From positions 5,059,375 to 5,123,374 of the forward strand of contig NW_024756914.1 of the NCBI RefSeq assembly GCF_018991925.1: 64,000 bases of DNA. The letters are read 5' to 3'. Source of the stretch: Homarus americanus (Eukaryota; Arthropoda; Malacostraca; Decapoda; Nephropidae). The notes beneath the pieces were generated by a model that was given only the letters and a program-made list of their open reading frames with translations, was not told where the DNA came from and did not search any database. Both the position numbers and the translations under genes were made by a program. This document shows positions 12,010 through 22,690 of the stretch, piece after piece (position 1 is the stretch's first letter; every line of letters begins with the position of its first letter).

Positions 12010-12455
12010 TTAAACACTAATACTATGCAATATGTTACACAATTATGCAACATGTTATTTCGCTAATATGCAAACTTGTTATTACTCCACTATGCAACAT
12101 GTTATTTACCTAATTATGCAAATATATTAGCCACTGTGCAAATATGTTAGTACGCCACTATATAACATGCTATACCGCTATGCAACATGTTATTACGTTA
12201 CTATGCAACATGTTATACGCTACTATATAACATGCTATACCCGCTATGCAACATGTTATTATTAGCTCTATATAACACATGTTATTACGCCATTATGCAA
12301 CATGTTATTACGCTACTATGTAACATGTTATTACTCCACTATGCAAATATGTTATTGATTACCATGCAAAATATGTTATTACTCCACTATGCAAATATGT
12401 TATTTCAGCTAATATGCACATGCGGTTACTTCACTATACAACATGTTACACGTCA
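12010..12455. repeat. AT-rich minisatellite, about 22-23-bp unit
   Basis: The repeated core is ATGCAACATGTTATTACGCT with variants (ATGCAAATATGTTA, ACTATATAACATGC). The core contains the short palindrome AACATGTT. Confidence 0.92.
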
Positions 12456-12464
12456 CTGATCACC

Positions 12465-12640
12465 AAAACACTCACCGATCAACATACTCCCCAACATAGG
12501 CCATTTCAACAGCCACCAATCAACATACTCCCCAACATAGGCCATTTCAACACCCACCAATCAACATACTCCTCAACATAGGCCCATTCAACACCCTCCA
12601 ATCAACATACTCCCCAACATAGGCCATTTCAACCTCGGCC
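12465..12640. repeat. Tandem repeat, about 39-bp unit, four copies
   Basis: ATCAACATACTCCCCAACAT followed by AGGCCATTTCAACA, repeated four times with minor changes. Confidence 0.9.
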
Positions 12641-12863
12641 GTGACACCACCCCACCACCCGGTGTCTCCATGACCACGTGGGGTCCTTCATGTCAACACC
12701 TGAGGACGAGTTACTACACCACGTGAACACCACACCACTCCGTGTCTCCATGACCAGCCCTGGCCATCAACTGTAATAACCCCATGTCTTTGTATGTAAT
12801 AAGTCATTTTTGTCCAATGTATATTTTCAGCCTTCGGGCTGAAGAACTTTTTCAATAAACCGT
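12641..12863 (+). mobile_element. Probable 3'-terminal fragment of a retroelement
   Basis: The last part reads as a 3' end. A perfect 7-bp hairpin TTCAGCC-TTCG-GGCTGAA lies at 12826-12843, then AATAAA at 12854-12859, then an (ATT)n tail from about 12864. A terminal stem-loop followed by a microsatellite tail is the arrangement of several non-LTR retrotransposons (established for such families; applied here by inference). No reverse transcriptase is present upstream, so if real this is strongly 5'-truncated. The upstream 180 bp holds two imperfect copies of a GTGTCTCCATGACCA segment. Confidence 0.5.
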
Positions 12864-12865
12864 TA

Positions 12866-12913
<48 letters not shown>

Positions 12914-12914
12914 T
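12864..12914. repeat. (TTA)n microsatellite
   Basis: Uninterrupted ATT repeats directly after the AATAAA-containing segment. Confidence 0.95.
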
Positions 12915-12974
12915 TATATTACACACATCTCGTCATTTCCGGATATTTATCACTGTATTTAACCGAACAGTCAA

Positions 12975-15180
12975 AAGGCAGCCCAGCGGTCCACTACCAT
13001 AACATTATATACCCAGCGGTCCACTACCATAACTTATATACAGCGGTCAGTACCATATATATATATACCCAGCGGTCCACTATAACATATACCCAGCGGT
13101 CACTATAACATTATATCCAGCGGTCCACTACCATAACATTATATAAGCGGTCCTACCATAACATTATATGTGATCTCATAACATTATATACAGCGGTCCA
13201 CTACCATAACATTATATACCCAGTCCACTACCATAACATTGCAGCGGTCCACTACCATTATATACCCAGCGGTCCACTACCATAACATTATATACCCAGC
13301 GGTCACTACCATAACATTATATACCCAGCGGTCACTACCATAACATCCCAGCGGTCCACTACCATAACATTATATACCCAGCGGTCCACTACCATAACAT
13401 TATATACCCAGCGGTCACTACCATAACATTATATACCCAGCGGTCACTACCATAACATTATATACCCAGCGGTCCAGTACCTTAACATTATACCCAGCGG
13501 TCCTACCATAACATTATATACCCAGCGGTCCACTACCATAACATTATATACCCAGCGGTCACTACCATAACATTATACCCAGCGGTCCTACCATAACATT
13601 ATACCCAGCGGTCCACTACCATAACATTATATACCCAGCGGTCCACTACATAACATTATATACCGGCTCCACTACCATAACATTATACCCAGCGGTCATA
13701 CTAACATTATATACCCAGCGGTCACTACATAACATTATATACCCAGCGGTCCACTACCATAACATTATATACCAGCGGTCCACTACCATAACATTATATA
13801 CCCAGCGGTCCACTACCATAACATTATATACCCAGCGGTCCACTACCATAACATTATATACCCAGCGGTCCACTACCATAACATTATATACCCAGCGGTC
13901 CACTACCATAACATTATATACCCAGCGGTCCACTACCATAACATTATATACCCAGCGGTCCACTACTAACATTATATACCCAGCGGTCCACTACCATAAC
14001 ATTATATACAGCGGTCACTACCATAACATTATATAAGCGGTCACTACCATAACATTATATACCCAGCGGTCCACTACCATAACATTATATACCCAGCGGT
14101 CCTACCATAACATTATATACCCAGCGGTCCTACCATAACATTATATACCCAGCGGTCCACTACCATAACATTATATACCCAGCGGTCCACTACCATAACA
14201 TTATATACCCAGCGGTCCACTACCATAACATTATATACCCAGCGGTCCTACCATAACATTATATACCCAGCGGTCACTACCATAACATTATATACCCAGC
14301 GGTCCACTACCATAACATTATATACCCAGCGGTCCACTACCATAACATTATATACCCAGCGGTCCACTACCATAACATTATATACCCAGCGGTCCACTAC
14401 CATAACATTATATACCCAGCGGTCCAGTACCATAACATTATATACCCAGCGGTCACTACCATAACATTATATACCCAGCGGTCCAGTACCATAACATTAT
14501 ATACCCAGCGGTCCACTACCATAACATTATATACCCAGCGGTCCACTACCATAACATTATATAGCGGTCCACTACTACATTATATACCCAGCGGTCACTA
14601 CCATAACATTATATACCCAGCGGTCCACTACCATAACATTATATACCGGTCCAGTACCATAACATTATATACCCAGCGGTCCACTACCATAACATTATAT
14701 ACCCAGCGGTCCAGTACATAACATTATATACAGCGGTCCCTACCATAACATTATATACCGCGGTCCAGTACCATAACATTATATAGCGGTCCACTACCAT
14801 AACATTATATACCCAGCGGTCCACTACCATAACATTATATACCCAGCGGTCCACTACCATAACATTATATCCCAGCGGTCCACTACCATAACATTATATA
14901 CCCAGCGGTCCACTACCATAACATTATATACAGCGGTCACTATAACATTATATACCCAGCGGTCCACTACCATAACAATTATACCAGCGGTCCTACCATA
15001 ACATTATATACCCAGCGGTCACTACCATAACAATATACCCAGCGGTCCACTACCATAACATTATATACCCAGCGGTCCACTACCACATTATATACCCAGC
15101 GGTCCACTACCATAACATTATATACAGCGGTCCACTACCACATTATATACAGCGGTCCACTACCATAACATTATATACGG
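12975..15180. repeat. 2.2-kb satellite-like array, 30-bp unit
   Basis: The full unit is ACCCAGCGGTCCACTACCAT followed by AACATTATAT. Many copies are exact 30-mers. Others lack 1-12 bases, such as CCA, CCC or the TATA segment. No spacers of distinct sequence occur between copies, so this is not a CRISPR array. Open frames of 60-70 codons here simply encode the repeat. Confidence 0.96.
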
Positions 15181-15359
15181 TTCATTGTGCCGCCAGACCA
15201 GGAAAACGGTGGTGTCAGGGTCGTGTGGGTAAGGTTAGAAGTGCTATTATTCTCCGTGTCCATTGTAGGCTTTATTGGTAAGGACAATAGGTCGTTGTGT
15301 GGCGGAAGAGGGTTGGTGCGGTCGACAAATGGCTATTCTGTAGGGTGGTGCCAGGTTGA
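15181..15359. other. Unique spacer between two arrays
   Basis: Non-repetitive sequence of about 180 bp, with no recognisable gene. Confidence 0.35.
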
Positions 15360-18300
15360 TGTGGGGTGTGGTGTGTGTGTGGGGGTGTAGTGTGTTGGGG
15401 GTGGTGTGTTGGGGTGTAGTGTGTGTAGAGGTGTAGTGTGTTGGGGGTGTAGTGTGAGTGTGGGGTGTAGTGTGAGTGTGGGGGTGTGGTGTGTGTGTGG
15501 GGTGTAGTGTGTGTGGGGTGTAGTTGTGTGTGGGGTGTAGTTTGTGTGTGGGGTGTAGTGTGTTGGGGTGTAGTGTGTGTGGGAGGTGTGGTGTGTTGGG
15601 GGTGTAGTGTGTGTGGGGGTGTGTGTGTGTGGGAGGTGTGGTGTGTGCGCAGGGGTGTGGTGTGTGTGGGAGGTGTGGTGTGTGTGTGGGGGTGTGTGTG
15701 TTGGGGGGTGTGGTGTGTGGGGGTGTAGTGTGTTGGGGTGTGGTGTGTTGGGGTGTAGTGTGTGGGAGGTGTGTGTGTGTGGGGGGGTGTGGTGTGTGTG
15801 GGGGGTGGTGTGTGTGGGGTGTGTGTGTGTGGGATGGTGTAGTGTGCGCGGGTGTGTGTGAGAGGTGTGGTGTGTGTGTGGGGGTGTGGTGTGTGTGTGG
15901 GGTGTGGTGTGTGTGTGGGGTGTAGTGTGTGTGGGGGTGGTGTGTGTGTGGGGGTGTAGTGTGGGGGTGTAGTGTGTGTGGGGGTGTAGTGTGTTGGGGG
16001 TGTGGGTGTGTGTGCAGGGGTGTAGTGTGTTGGGGTGTAGTGTGTGTGCAGGGGTGTATGTTGGGGTGTAGGTGTGTGTGGGGTGTAGTGTGTTGGGGGT
16101 GTAGTGTGTTGGGGGGTGTAGTGTGTGTGTGTGCGGGGGGTGTAGTGTGTTGGGGGTGTAGTGTGTCGGGGTGTGGTGTGTGTGGGAGGTGTAGTGTGTG
16201 TGTGGGGTGTAGTGTGTGTGTGGGGTGTAGTGTGTGTGGGGGGTAGTGTGTGGGGTGTGGTGTGTTGGGGTGTGGTGTGTTGGGGGTGTGGTGTGTTGGG
16301 GGTGTAGTGTGTGTGAGGGGTGTAGTGTGTGTGCAGGGGTGTGGGGTGTGGGGGGTGTAGTGTGTGTGTGGGGGTGTGGTGTGTGTGGGGGGGTGTGGTG
16401 TGTGTGTGGGGGTGTAGTGTGTTGGGGTGTAGTGTGTTGGGGGTGTAGTGTGTGTGGGAGGTGTGGTGTGTGCAGGGGTAGTGTGTGTGGGGAGGTGTGG
16501 TGTGTGTGTGGGGTGTAGTGTGTTGGGGGTGTAGTGTGTGTGGGGTGTAGTGTGTTGGGGTGTGGTGTGGTGTGGGGTGTGGGTGGGGTGTGGTGTGTGT
16601 GTGTGGGGGGTGTAGTGTGTGTGGTTGTGTGGGGTGTAGTGTGTTGGGGGGTGTAGTGTGTGTGGGGTGTAGTGTGTGTGGGGGGTGTGTGTGTGTGTGT
16701 GGGGTGTGGTGTGTGTGGGAGGTGTGGTGTGTGTGAGGGGTGTGGTGTGTGTGGGGTGTGGTGTGTGGGGTGTGGTGGTGTGGTGTGTGGGGGTGTGGTG
16801 TGTTGGGGTGTGGTGTGTTGGGGGTGGTGTGTTGGGGTGTGGTGTGTGGTGTGTGCGGGGGTGTGGGGTGTGTGGGTGGTGTGGTGTGTGGGGGTGTGGT
16901 GTGTGTGGGGGGTGTGGTGTGTGTGTGGGGTGTGGTGTGTGTGTGGGGTGTGGTGTGTGTGGGGTGTAGTGTGTGTGGGGGTTGGTGTGTGTGTGGGGTG
17001 TAGTGTGTGTGTGGGGTGTGGTGTGTGTGGGGTGTGGTGTGTTGGGGGTGTGGTGTGTGTGCGGGGTGTGGTGTGTTGGGGTGTGTGGGGTAGTGTGTTG
17101 GGGGTGTGGTGTGTGGGGGTGTGGTGTGTGGGGGTGTGGTGTTGGGGTGTGTGGTGTGTCGGGGTGTGGTGTGTGTGGGGTGTGGTGTGTGTGGGGTGTG
17201 GTGTGTGTGGGGGTGTGTGGTGTGTGTGGGGTGTGGTGTGTGGGGTGTGGTGTGTTGGGGGTGTAGTGTGTTGGGGGTGTAGTGTGTGTGTGCAGGGGTG
17301 TAGGTGTGTGTGCAGGGGTGTGGGGTGTGTGCGGGGTGTGGTGTGTGTGGGGTGTGGTGTGTGTGGGGGTGTGGTGTGTGTGTGGGGTGTGGTGTGTTGG
17401 GGTGTGGTGTGTGGGGTGTTGGTGTGTGTGGGGGTGTGGTGTGTGGCGGGGGTGTGGTGTGTGTGGGGTGTGGTGTGTTGGGGGTGTGGTGTGTGTGGGG
17501 GTGTGTGTGTTGGGGGTGTGGTGTGTTGGGGGTGTGGTGTGTGTGGGGAGGTGTGGTGTGTGTGTGTGGGGTGTGGTGTGTGTGGGGGTGTAGTGTGTGT
17601 GGGAGGTGTAGTGTGTGTGGGGGTGTAGTGTGTGGGGTGTGTGTGTGTGTGTGGGGGTGTAGTGTGTGTGTGGGGGTGTGGTGTGTGTGGGGTGTGGTGT
17701 GTGTGGGGTGGTGTGTGTGGGGTGTGGTGTGTGTGCAGGTGTGGTGTGTTGGGGTGTGGTGTGTTGGGGTGTGGTGTGTGCGGGGTGTGGTGTGTGTGGG
17801 GGTGGTGTGTGTGGGGTGTGGTGTGTGTGTGTGGGGTGGTGTGTGTGTGTGGGGTGTGTGTGTGTGTGGGGGTGTGGTGTGTGTGTGTGGGGTGTGGTGT
17901 GTGTGGGGGTGTGGTGTGTTGGGGGTGTGGTGTGTGTGCAGGGGGTGTGGTGTGTTGGGGTGTAGTGTGTGTGCAGGGGGTGTGTGTGTTGAGGTTGTGT
18001 GTGTGGGGTGTAGTGTGTTGGGGGTGTAGTGTGTTGGGGGGTGTAGTGTGTGTGCAGGGGTGTAGTGTGTTGGGGTGTAGTGTGTCGGGGTGTGGTGGGT
18101 GTGGTGTGTGTGGGGTGTGGTGTGTGTGGGGTGTGGTGTGTGTGGGGTGTGGTGTGTGGGGGTGGTGTGTTGGGGGTGTGGTGTGTTGGGGGTGTGGTGT
18201 GTTGGGGGTGTAGTGTGTGCAGGGGTGTGGTGTGTGTGTGGGGTGTGGTGTGTGTGTGGGGTGTGGTGTGTGTGTGGGGTGTGGTGTGTGTGGGGGGGTG

Positions 18301-18592
18301 TGGTGTGTGTGGGGTGTGGTGTGTGGGGGTGTGGTGTGTTGGGGGTGTGGTGTGTGTGTGCAGGGGTGTGGTGTGTTGGGGTGGTGTGTTGGGTTTGTGT
18401 GGGGTGTTTGTTGGGGGTGTAGTGTGTTGGGGTGTGGTGTGTGTGCAGGGGTGTAGTGTGTTGGGGGTGTAGTGTGTTGGGGTGTAGTGTGTGTGGGGGT
18501 GTAGTGTGTGTTGGGGTGTAGTGTGTGTGCGGGGGTGTAGTGTGTTGGGGGGGTGTAGTGTGTTGGGGGGTGTATTGTGTGTGGGGGGTGTA
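15360..18592. repeat. 3.2-kb G/T minisatellite, about 18-20-bp unit
   Basis: Made of GGGGTGTAGTGTGT, GGGGTGTGGTGTGT and GTGTGTGTGGGG modules in irregular order. The plus strand contains essentially only G and T with occasional A or C, and has a G run of three to seven about every 15-20 bases. Minus-strand frames of more than 1,100 codons (His/Thr/Pro only) result from stop-free composition and are not genes. Confidence 0.96.
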
Positions 18593-18593
18593 C

Positions 18594-18905
18594 CTGAGCT
18601 CTCTTTGAGGCACCTGATATACTGTATACTACACATTTATCTCAAGGAAGTATTATGTAACATTTAGTATCATCTGGAATAGTCCAATAGCATGGTGGTA
18701 ATAAGAACATCTCATAATGTTACCTCGGTTATCACTTGAATATTTATTAATTTTATTTATTTATTATTATTATTATTACTTTTATTATTATAAGTATATA
18801 CATAAATTACAGTGGAATTGAAAAACATAAGTATAATGGGGGAGCAGTACAACCTGGGTTGTACAGTAATAAGGTTGAACAAGAGGACAGAGCTGTCAGG
18901 ATTAT
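18594..18905 (-). repeat. Dispersed repeat A, third copy
   Basis: ACCTGAGCTCTCTTTGAGGC through AATAGCATGGTGGTAATAAG matches the 297-400 block almost exactly. The GGGGGAGCAGTACAACCTGG block seen at 583 recurs at about 18838. In between is an AT-rich insertion of TTATTATTA type (18750-18800). It begins exactly where the preceding G/T array stops. Confidence 0.8.
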
Positions 18906-19149
18906 GTCTAGTTGGCAAATATGGTACAATAAAAGCAGGTACTGTAAATATAGGAGGTGTTACAAGAAATATTAATACTTAGACAATAGATATTTTTTAA
19001 GAGATGATTTAAAGGAAGGGAGCGTAGTCTTTGCTGGGATAGGTGGGGGCAAGTTGTTTGGGGGTTAGTGTGTGGGACACAGGACAAGAGAAACTCTATT
19101 AATTTTATATTATTTATTAATTCATAATAAAAAATAACATACAAACACG
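18906..19149 (-). other. 3' flank of the RRM gene
   Basis: AT-rich non-repetitive sequence. It carries a minus-strand polyadenylation signal at 19113-19118. Confidence 0.4.
19113..19118 (-). promoter_or_regulatory. Polyadenylation signal AATAAA
   Basis: TTTATT on the plus strand gives AATAAA on the minus strand, about 32 bp downstream of the stop codon of the acidic-repeat reading frame. This is a plausible distance for its 3' end. Confidence 0.45.
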
Positions 19150-19596
19150 TCACTGAGCCTCCTCACTGGACGACTCATCGTCCTCCTCACTGGACGACTT
19201 GTCCTTCTCCTCACTGGACGATTCGTCGTCTTCCTCCTCACTGGACGATTCGTCGTCTTCCTCTTCACTGGACGACTTGTCGTCGTCGTCTTCCTCACTG
19301 GACGACTCTTCGTCAGTTTCGTGTGGAATAGGTCGTTCCTGAGGGGGAAGGCAGGCCTTCTTCACCTCACTGGACGACTCTTCGTCAGTTTCCTGTGGAA
19401 TAGGTCGTTCCTGAGGGGGAAGGCGAGCCTTCTTCACCTCACTGGACGACTCTTCGTCAGTTTCGTGTGGAATAGGTCGTTCCTGAGGGGGAAGGCGAGC
19501 CTTCTTCACCTCACTGCACGACTTGTCGTCAGATTCCTCTGGATTAGGTCGTTTCTGAGGGTGTAGATGACTGCTTCCGATATCCTCCCTATGCAA
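19150..19596 (-). CDS. Acidic Ser/Glu-repeat C-terminal frame linked to the RRM gene
   Basis: A 148-codon minus-strand frame overlaps the 3' end of the RRM frame by about 90 bp in a different register. Its first codon in the open stretch is TTG, and the upstream codons stay open to a TGA near 19635, so it is more likely a continuation of the RRM frame than an independent gene. It holds three near-perfect 24-residue repeats with core KKARLPPQERPIPHETDEE, preceded by a degenerate first unit. An acidic tail of SSSEEEDDE modules follows and it ends with the stop near 19150. Repeated Ser-x-x-Glu/Asp sites are typical casein kinase 2 targets, and KKAR followed by acidic tracts is typical of nuclear proteins (inference). 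The 72-bp repeats could change copy number by slippage. Confidence 0.55.
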   Translation of the reverse strand: MHREDIGSSHLHPQKRPNPEESDDKSCSEVKKARLPPQERPIPHETDEESSSEVKKARLPPQERPIPQETDEESSSEVKKACLPPQERPIPHETDEESSSEEDDDDKSSSEEEDDESSSEEEDDESSSEEKDKSSSEEDDESSSEEAQ

Positions 19597-20063
19597 GGTC
19601 TCACATGAGACCTTTGGGGAAGGGGTTGTGGTTGACCGCTCTCACGGCGGTCATACTCAATTTCATCATAAAGTTGTTTTTGAGGATGGTGCGGCACCTG
19701 GGGATGATGATGAGATCCACATTCCCTTTCATCATAATAATGATGATTATAATAATAATGTCGATCGTTATACTTATTATGGAGTGTTCTACGGTCGATA
19801 TGCAGAACAGAAACTTTCAGGGGCTGGTTGTAGACCACTCGTCCATTATTGGTGAAGGCCAACCTCTGGCGCTGCTCATCACAGTACCGGATTTTGGCAA
19901 CACCGCGGTGCCAGGTTTTGTTTTTATTATAAGGCATGTAACAGTCCACCATGCCACCATGTTCATTAAAGATGTATTTAATATCCTCATATGAACAGTT
20001 ATACGAGATGTTTTGAACGTACAAACCGAATACATCATAATGATGAAAATTACCGTAAGCCAT
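19506..20063 (-). CDS. RRM RNA-binding protein, N-terminal reading frame
   Basis: A 185-codon minus-strand frame starts at ATG 20063. Residues about 14-88 fit one RNA recognition motif. RNP2 is LYVQNI, then an alpha-helical stretch (SYEDIKYIFNEHG) follows, RNP1-like is RGVAKIRY, and the closing strand is PLKVSVL. RRMs bind single-stranded RNA, usually in nuclear RNA processing (established for the domain). A linker rich in Tyr, His and Arg (residues about 95-150) follows. The last 40 or so residues differ in style from the linker, and the other frame (19150-19596) overlaps here with continuous Ser/Glu-rich coding. I infer that the intended protein shifts frame between about 19506 and 19630, by mutation, sequencing error or programmed shift. 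No introns are seen, so it may be a retrocopy. The closest relative is not recognised. The segment is non-repetitive and AT-rich, unlike its neighbours. Confidence 0.6.
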   Translation of the reverse strand: MAYGNFHHYDVFGLYVQNISYNCSYEDIKYIFNEHGGMVDCYMPYNKNKTWHRGVAKIRYCDEQRQRLAFTNNGRVVYNQPLKVSVLHIDRRTLHNKYNDRHYYYNHHYYDERECGSHHHPQVPHHPQKQLYDEIEYDRRESGQPQPLPQRSHVRPCIGRISEAVIYTLRNDLIQRNLTTSRAVR

Positions 20064-20169
20064 CGTTGCTATTGGGTTAATTAAGTGATCACTCTGGCAA
20101 GGAGGGGGGAGTCCACCTCAGTGCAGTTAATGTAGTAAGAGGTACTGCACGTATTACTCTGGTTGTAAT
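20064..20169 (-). other. 5' flank of the RRM gene
   Basis: About 100 bp of unique sequence lies between the ATG at 20063 and the next minisatellite. No clear TATA box or initiator can be assigned. Confidence 0.25.
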
Positions 20170-21150
20170 GATCATAAATATAGTACTGTTATAGTGTAGT
20201 ACTAGTGTTATAGTGAACATGTAGTACTGGTGTTATAGTGTAGTACTACTGTTATAATGAACATGTACTAGTGTGGTAGTGAACATGTAGTACTAGTGTT
20301 ATAGTGAACATGTAGTACTGGTGTTATAGTGAACATGTAGTACTAGTGTTATAGTGAACATGTAGTACTGGTGTTATAGTGAACATGTAGTACTAGTGTT
20401 ATAGTGAACATGTAGTACTACTGTTATAGTGAACATGCAGTACTAGTGTTTATGTAGTACTATGTTATAATGAACATGTAGTACTACTGTTATAGTGAAC
20501 ATGTAGTACTAGTGTTATAGTAAACATGTAGTACTACTGTTATAGTGAACTTGTAGTACTAGTGTTATAGTGAACATGTAGTACTATTTATAGTGAACTT
20601 GTAGTACTAGTGTTATAGTGAACATGTAGTACTAGTGTTATAGTGTAGTACTACTGTTATAGTGAACATGTAGTACTAGTGTGGTAGTGAACATGTAGTA
20701 CTGGTGTTTTAGTGAACATGTAGTACTAGTGTGGTAGTGAACATGTAGTACTAGTGTGTAGTGAACATGTAGTACTAGTGTTGTAGTGAACATGTACTAC
20801 TAGTGTTATAGTGATCATGTAGTACTCGTGTTATAGTGAACATGTAGTTCTAGTGTTATAGTGAACATGTAATACTAGTGTTATAGTGAACATGTAATAC
20901 TAGTGTGGTAGTGAACATGTAATTACTCGTGTTGTAGTGAACATGTTGTACTAGTGTTGTAGTGAACATGTAATTACTTGTCTTGTAGTGAACATGTAGT
21001 ACTAGTGTTGTAGTGAACATGTAGTACTTGTCTTGTAGTGAACATGTAGTACTAGTGTTGTAGTGATCTTGTAGAACTAGTGTTGTAGTGAACATGTAGT
21101 ACTAGTGTTGTAGTGAACATGTAGTACTTGTGTTGTAGTGAGCATGTAGC
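20170..21150. repeat. Minisatellite, about 24-25-bp unit
   Basis: Unit core TTATAGTGAACATGTAGTAC with ACTAGTG or ACTGGTG junctions. Variation includes TTGTAGTG and GTGGTAGTG toward the right. The array stops abruptly where LINE sequence begins at about 21152. Confidence 0.95.
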
Positions 21151-21151
21151 A

Positions 21152-21460
21152 CTAACAACTACGTTGGGCTGGTCATGTTACCCACATGGACGACAGTAGA
21201 CTACCAAAGCAGCTACTTTACAGTCACCTAACGAATAGTAAACGTAACGCTGGCAGGAAACTGAAAAGGTATAAGGATAGTCTTAAGACAAACCTGAAAA
21301 AGTGCCAAATCGACTCCCTCACCTGGGAGACGATTACGCACCGTAACGCTTGGAGGAGCACCACACGAGAAGGTGTCAATACTTTTGAATTAGCCCGACT
21401 GCAAACCGGGAAGAACGCTGCAGCTCTACATCATTGCCTGTCTTGTCAAGTGGAGCGATC
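21152..21460 (+). pseudogene. LINE 3' coding fragment (copy of the element at 63.1 kb)
   Basis: The plus strand encodes WAGHV then THMDDSRLPKQLLYSHLTN, KDSLKTNLKKCQIDSLTWE and NAWRSTTREGVNTFELARL. This is near-identical to the minus-strand element at 63143-63766. It corresponds to the region downstream of the reverse-transcriptase domain in that LINE. The fragment lacks both the upstream RT and the element's (GTA)n 3' tail, and runs straight into another repeat near 21460. Confidence 0.82.
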
Positions 21461-22690
21461 CTGTAAGATGGAAATGTGTGGTTCTGAGACCAGGAATAAT
21501 GCACACCTTGATGTCTTTCATTGGCACCATCGGATACAACATGAAAGGTGCTGGTGTTGAGGAGCTCGTCGGTTCTGCGCACGGTGGTATCGCCAACATC
21601 TTCAATTGGAAGGCGTGGCCAAAGGCAATGCGAGCCTTTCGTATGGTTGTCGCTGCACTTCTTCATGATTTCTTGCGGGAGGGAGAGAAAAGTCATGGTT
21701 GATATCGTTGCACACCTCGAGAAGGCAAGGGAACATCACACAGGCAAGCTTTGGGTCGACTGCTTTATCACACCAACCATTCTTGCACACCATTTCCTGA
21801 GGGCCGAGCGAGAGGGTGACTGGTTACTACAGCAGCACTGCCTGGAGCAGACGTTGCCGTATTTCTTTGTGGCTGGGCATCATCATTATACACGGTAATC
21901 AGCTGGCACCTGCGGGTAATGCAGCACCTAGCGGAGGATGCCAAGAAAGATCTTCTCGATGGAGGACATGTTTGTCGTCACTCTGAAGGAGCTACCGCTG
22001 TGTCCGGCGACCAGTTCAGGGAGCAGACGTATATCAAGCAAGGCAAGCAAGCTGGGGGGCATAAAGGGTATCTCTACCAACCCTGAACAAGTCGCTGTCT
22101 GGATTGAGTCGCTCAGTGTCTGTTCACACCTTTCCATGGCCATGATGAAATGTACAGCCCTGGCGGAAAACCTGCTTCTGCACCTCCAAAACACAAAGAA
22201 GGTGAAAAGAGACGGGAGTTGGACAGAGAGGACCGCCTGAAGGTCCTGGATGAACTCAGGAGGCATTCTCATCCACTCGCTGACCATTCCACATCCCTGT
22301 ATAACATCGTCAATGGACATGTGGCATCTGCAAAAGAATTCAACGTACAGGCTGCGGTTTAGATCGGTCAGAAAATGCAGAACGCTTTCGCTGCCCCTGA
22401 TGGCTCACACAGTCCGACCAAAAAGAAGGTGAAGACCATGCAGGTACTGAAGCGAAGTGTGAAAGTGAAAGACAAAACAGTGTATGATCTGGAAGCCATA
22501 TTCGCCCGTCTCCTGGTCGTTGGACGGAAACGAAACTTAAAATTGTCAGCTCACTTCCAGCATGAGTTGTGCCCCGTGCCTCCGTCAATCATCGATAAGT
22601 ATGGCTGCCTCCGAAAGGGTAGCAAGTCTGTGCTGGTCAATCGTCTCGGCGTTGTCATAAAGAATCCTCCTCCTCCCGACACATTGCGGT
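21461..22690 (+). pseudogene. Decayed copy of an uncharacterised multicopy protein
   Basis: Successive plus-strand frames (21478-21702, 21548-21898, 21938-22240, 22150-22362, 22375-22690) read as one ancestral protein broken by several frameshifts and a stop. Recognisable blocks are MHTLMSFIGTIGYNMKGAGV, then FVAGHHHYTRVISWHLRVMQ, GGIKGISTNPEQVAVWIESL, a charged helix (KEGEKRRELDREDR), KKKVKTMQVLKRSVKVKDKT and FQHELCPVPPSIIDKYGCLR. From memory, this block order occurs in a large family of repetitive, uncharacterised proteins in arthropods and cnidarians. No function is known to me and I assign none. Conservation stops at about 22680, after a run of prolines. The left end abuts a LINE fragment. 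Confidence 0.65.

Noticed and set aside
12975..15180. CRISPR-like 30-bp repeat array
   Set aside because: There are no unique spacers between repeats and no cas genes, and the organism is eukaryotic. It is a plain satellite.
15247..18636. Minus-strand open frames of more than 1,100 codons
   Set aside because: They lie wholly within a G/T minisatellite lacking stop triplets on the complement. The products contain almost only His, Thr, Pro and Tyr, two other frames are equally open, and the phase is not preserved.
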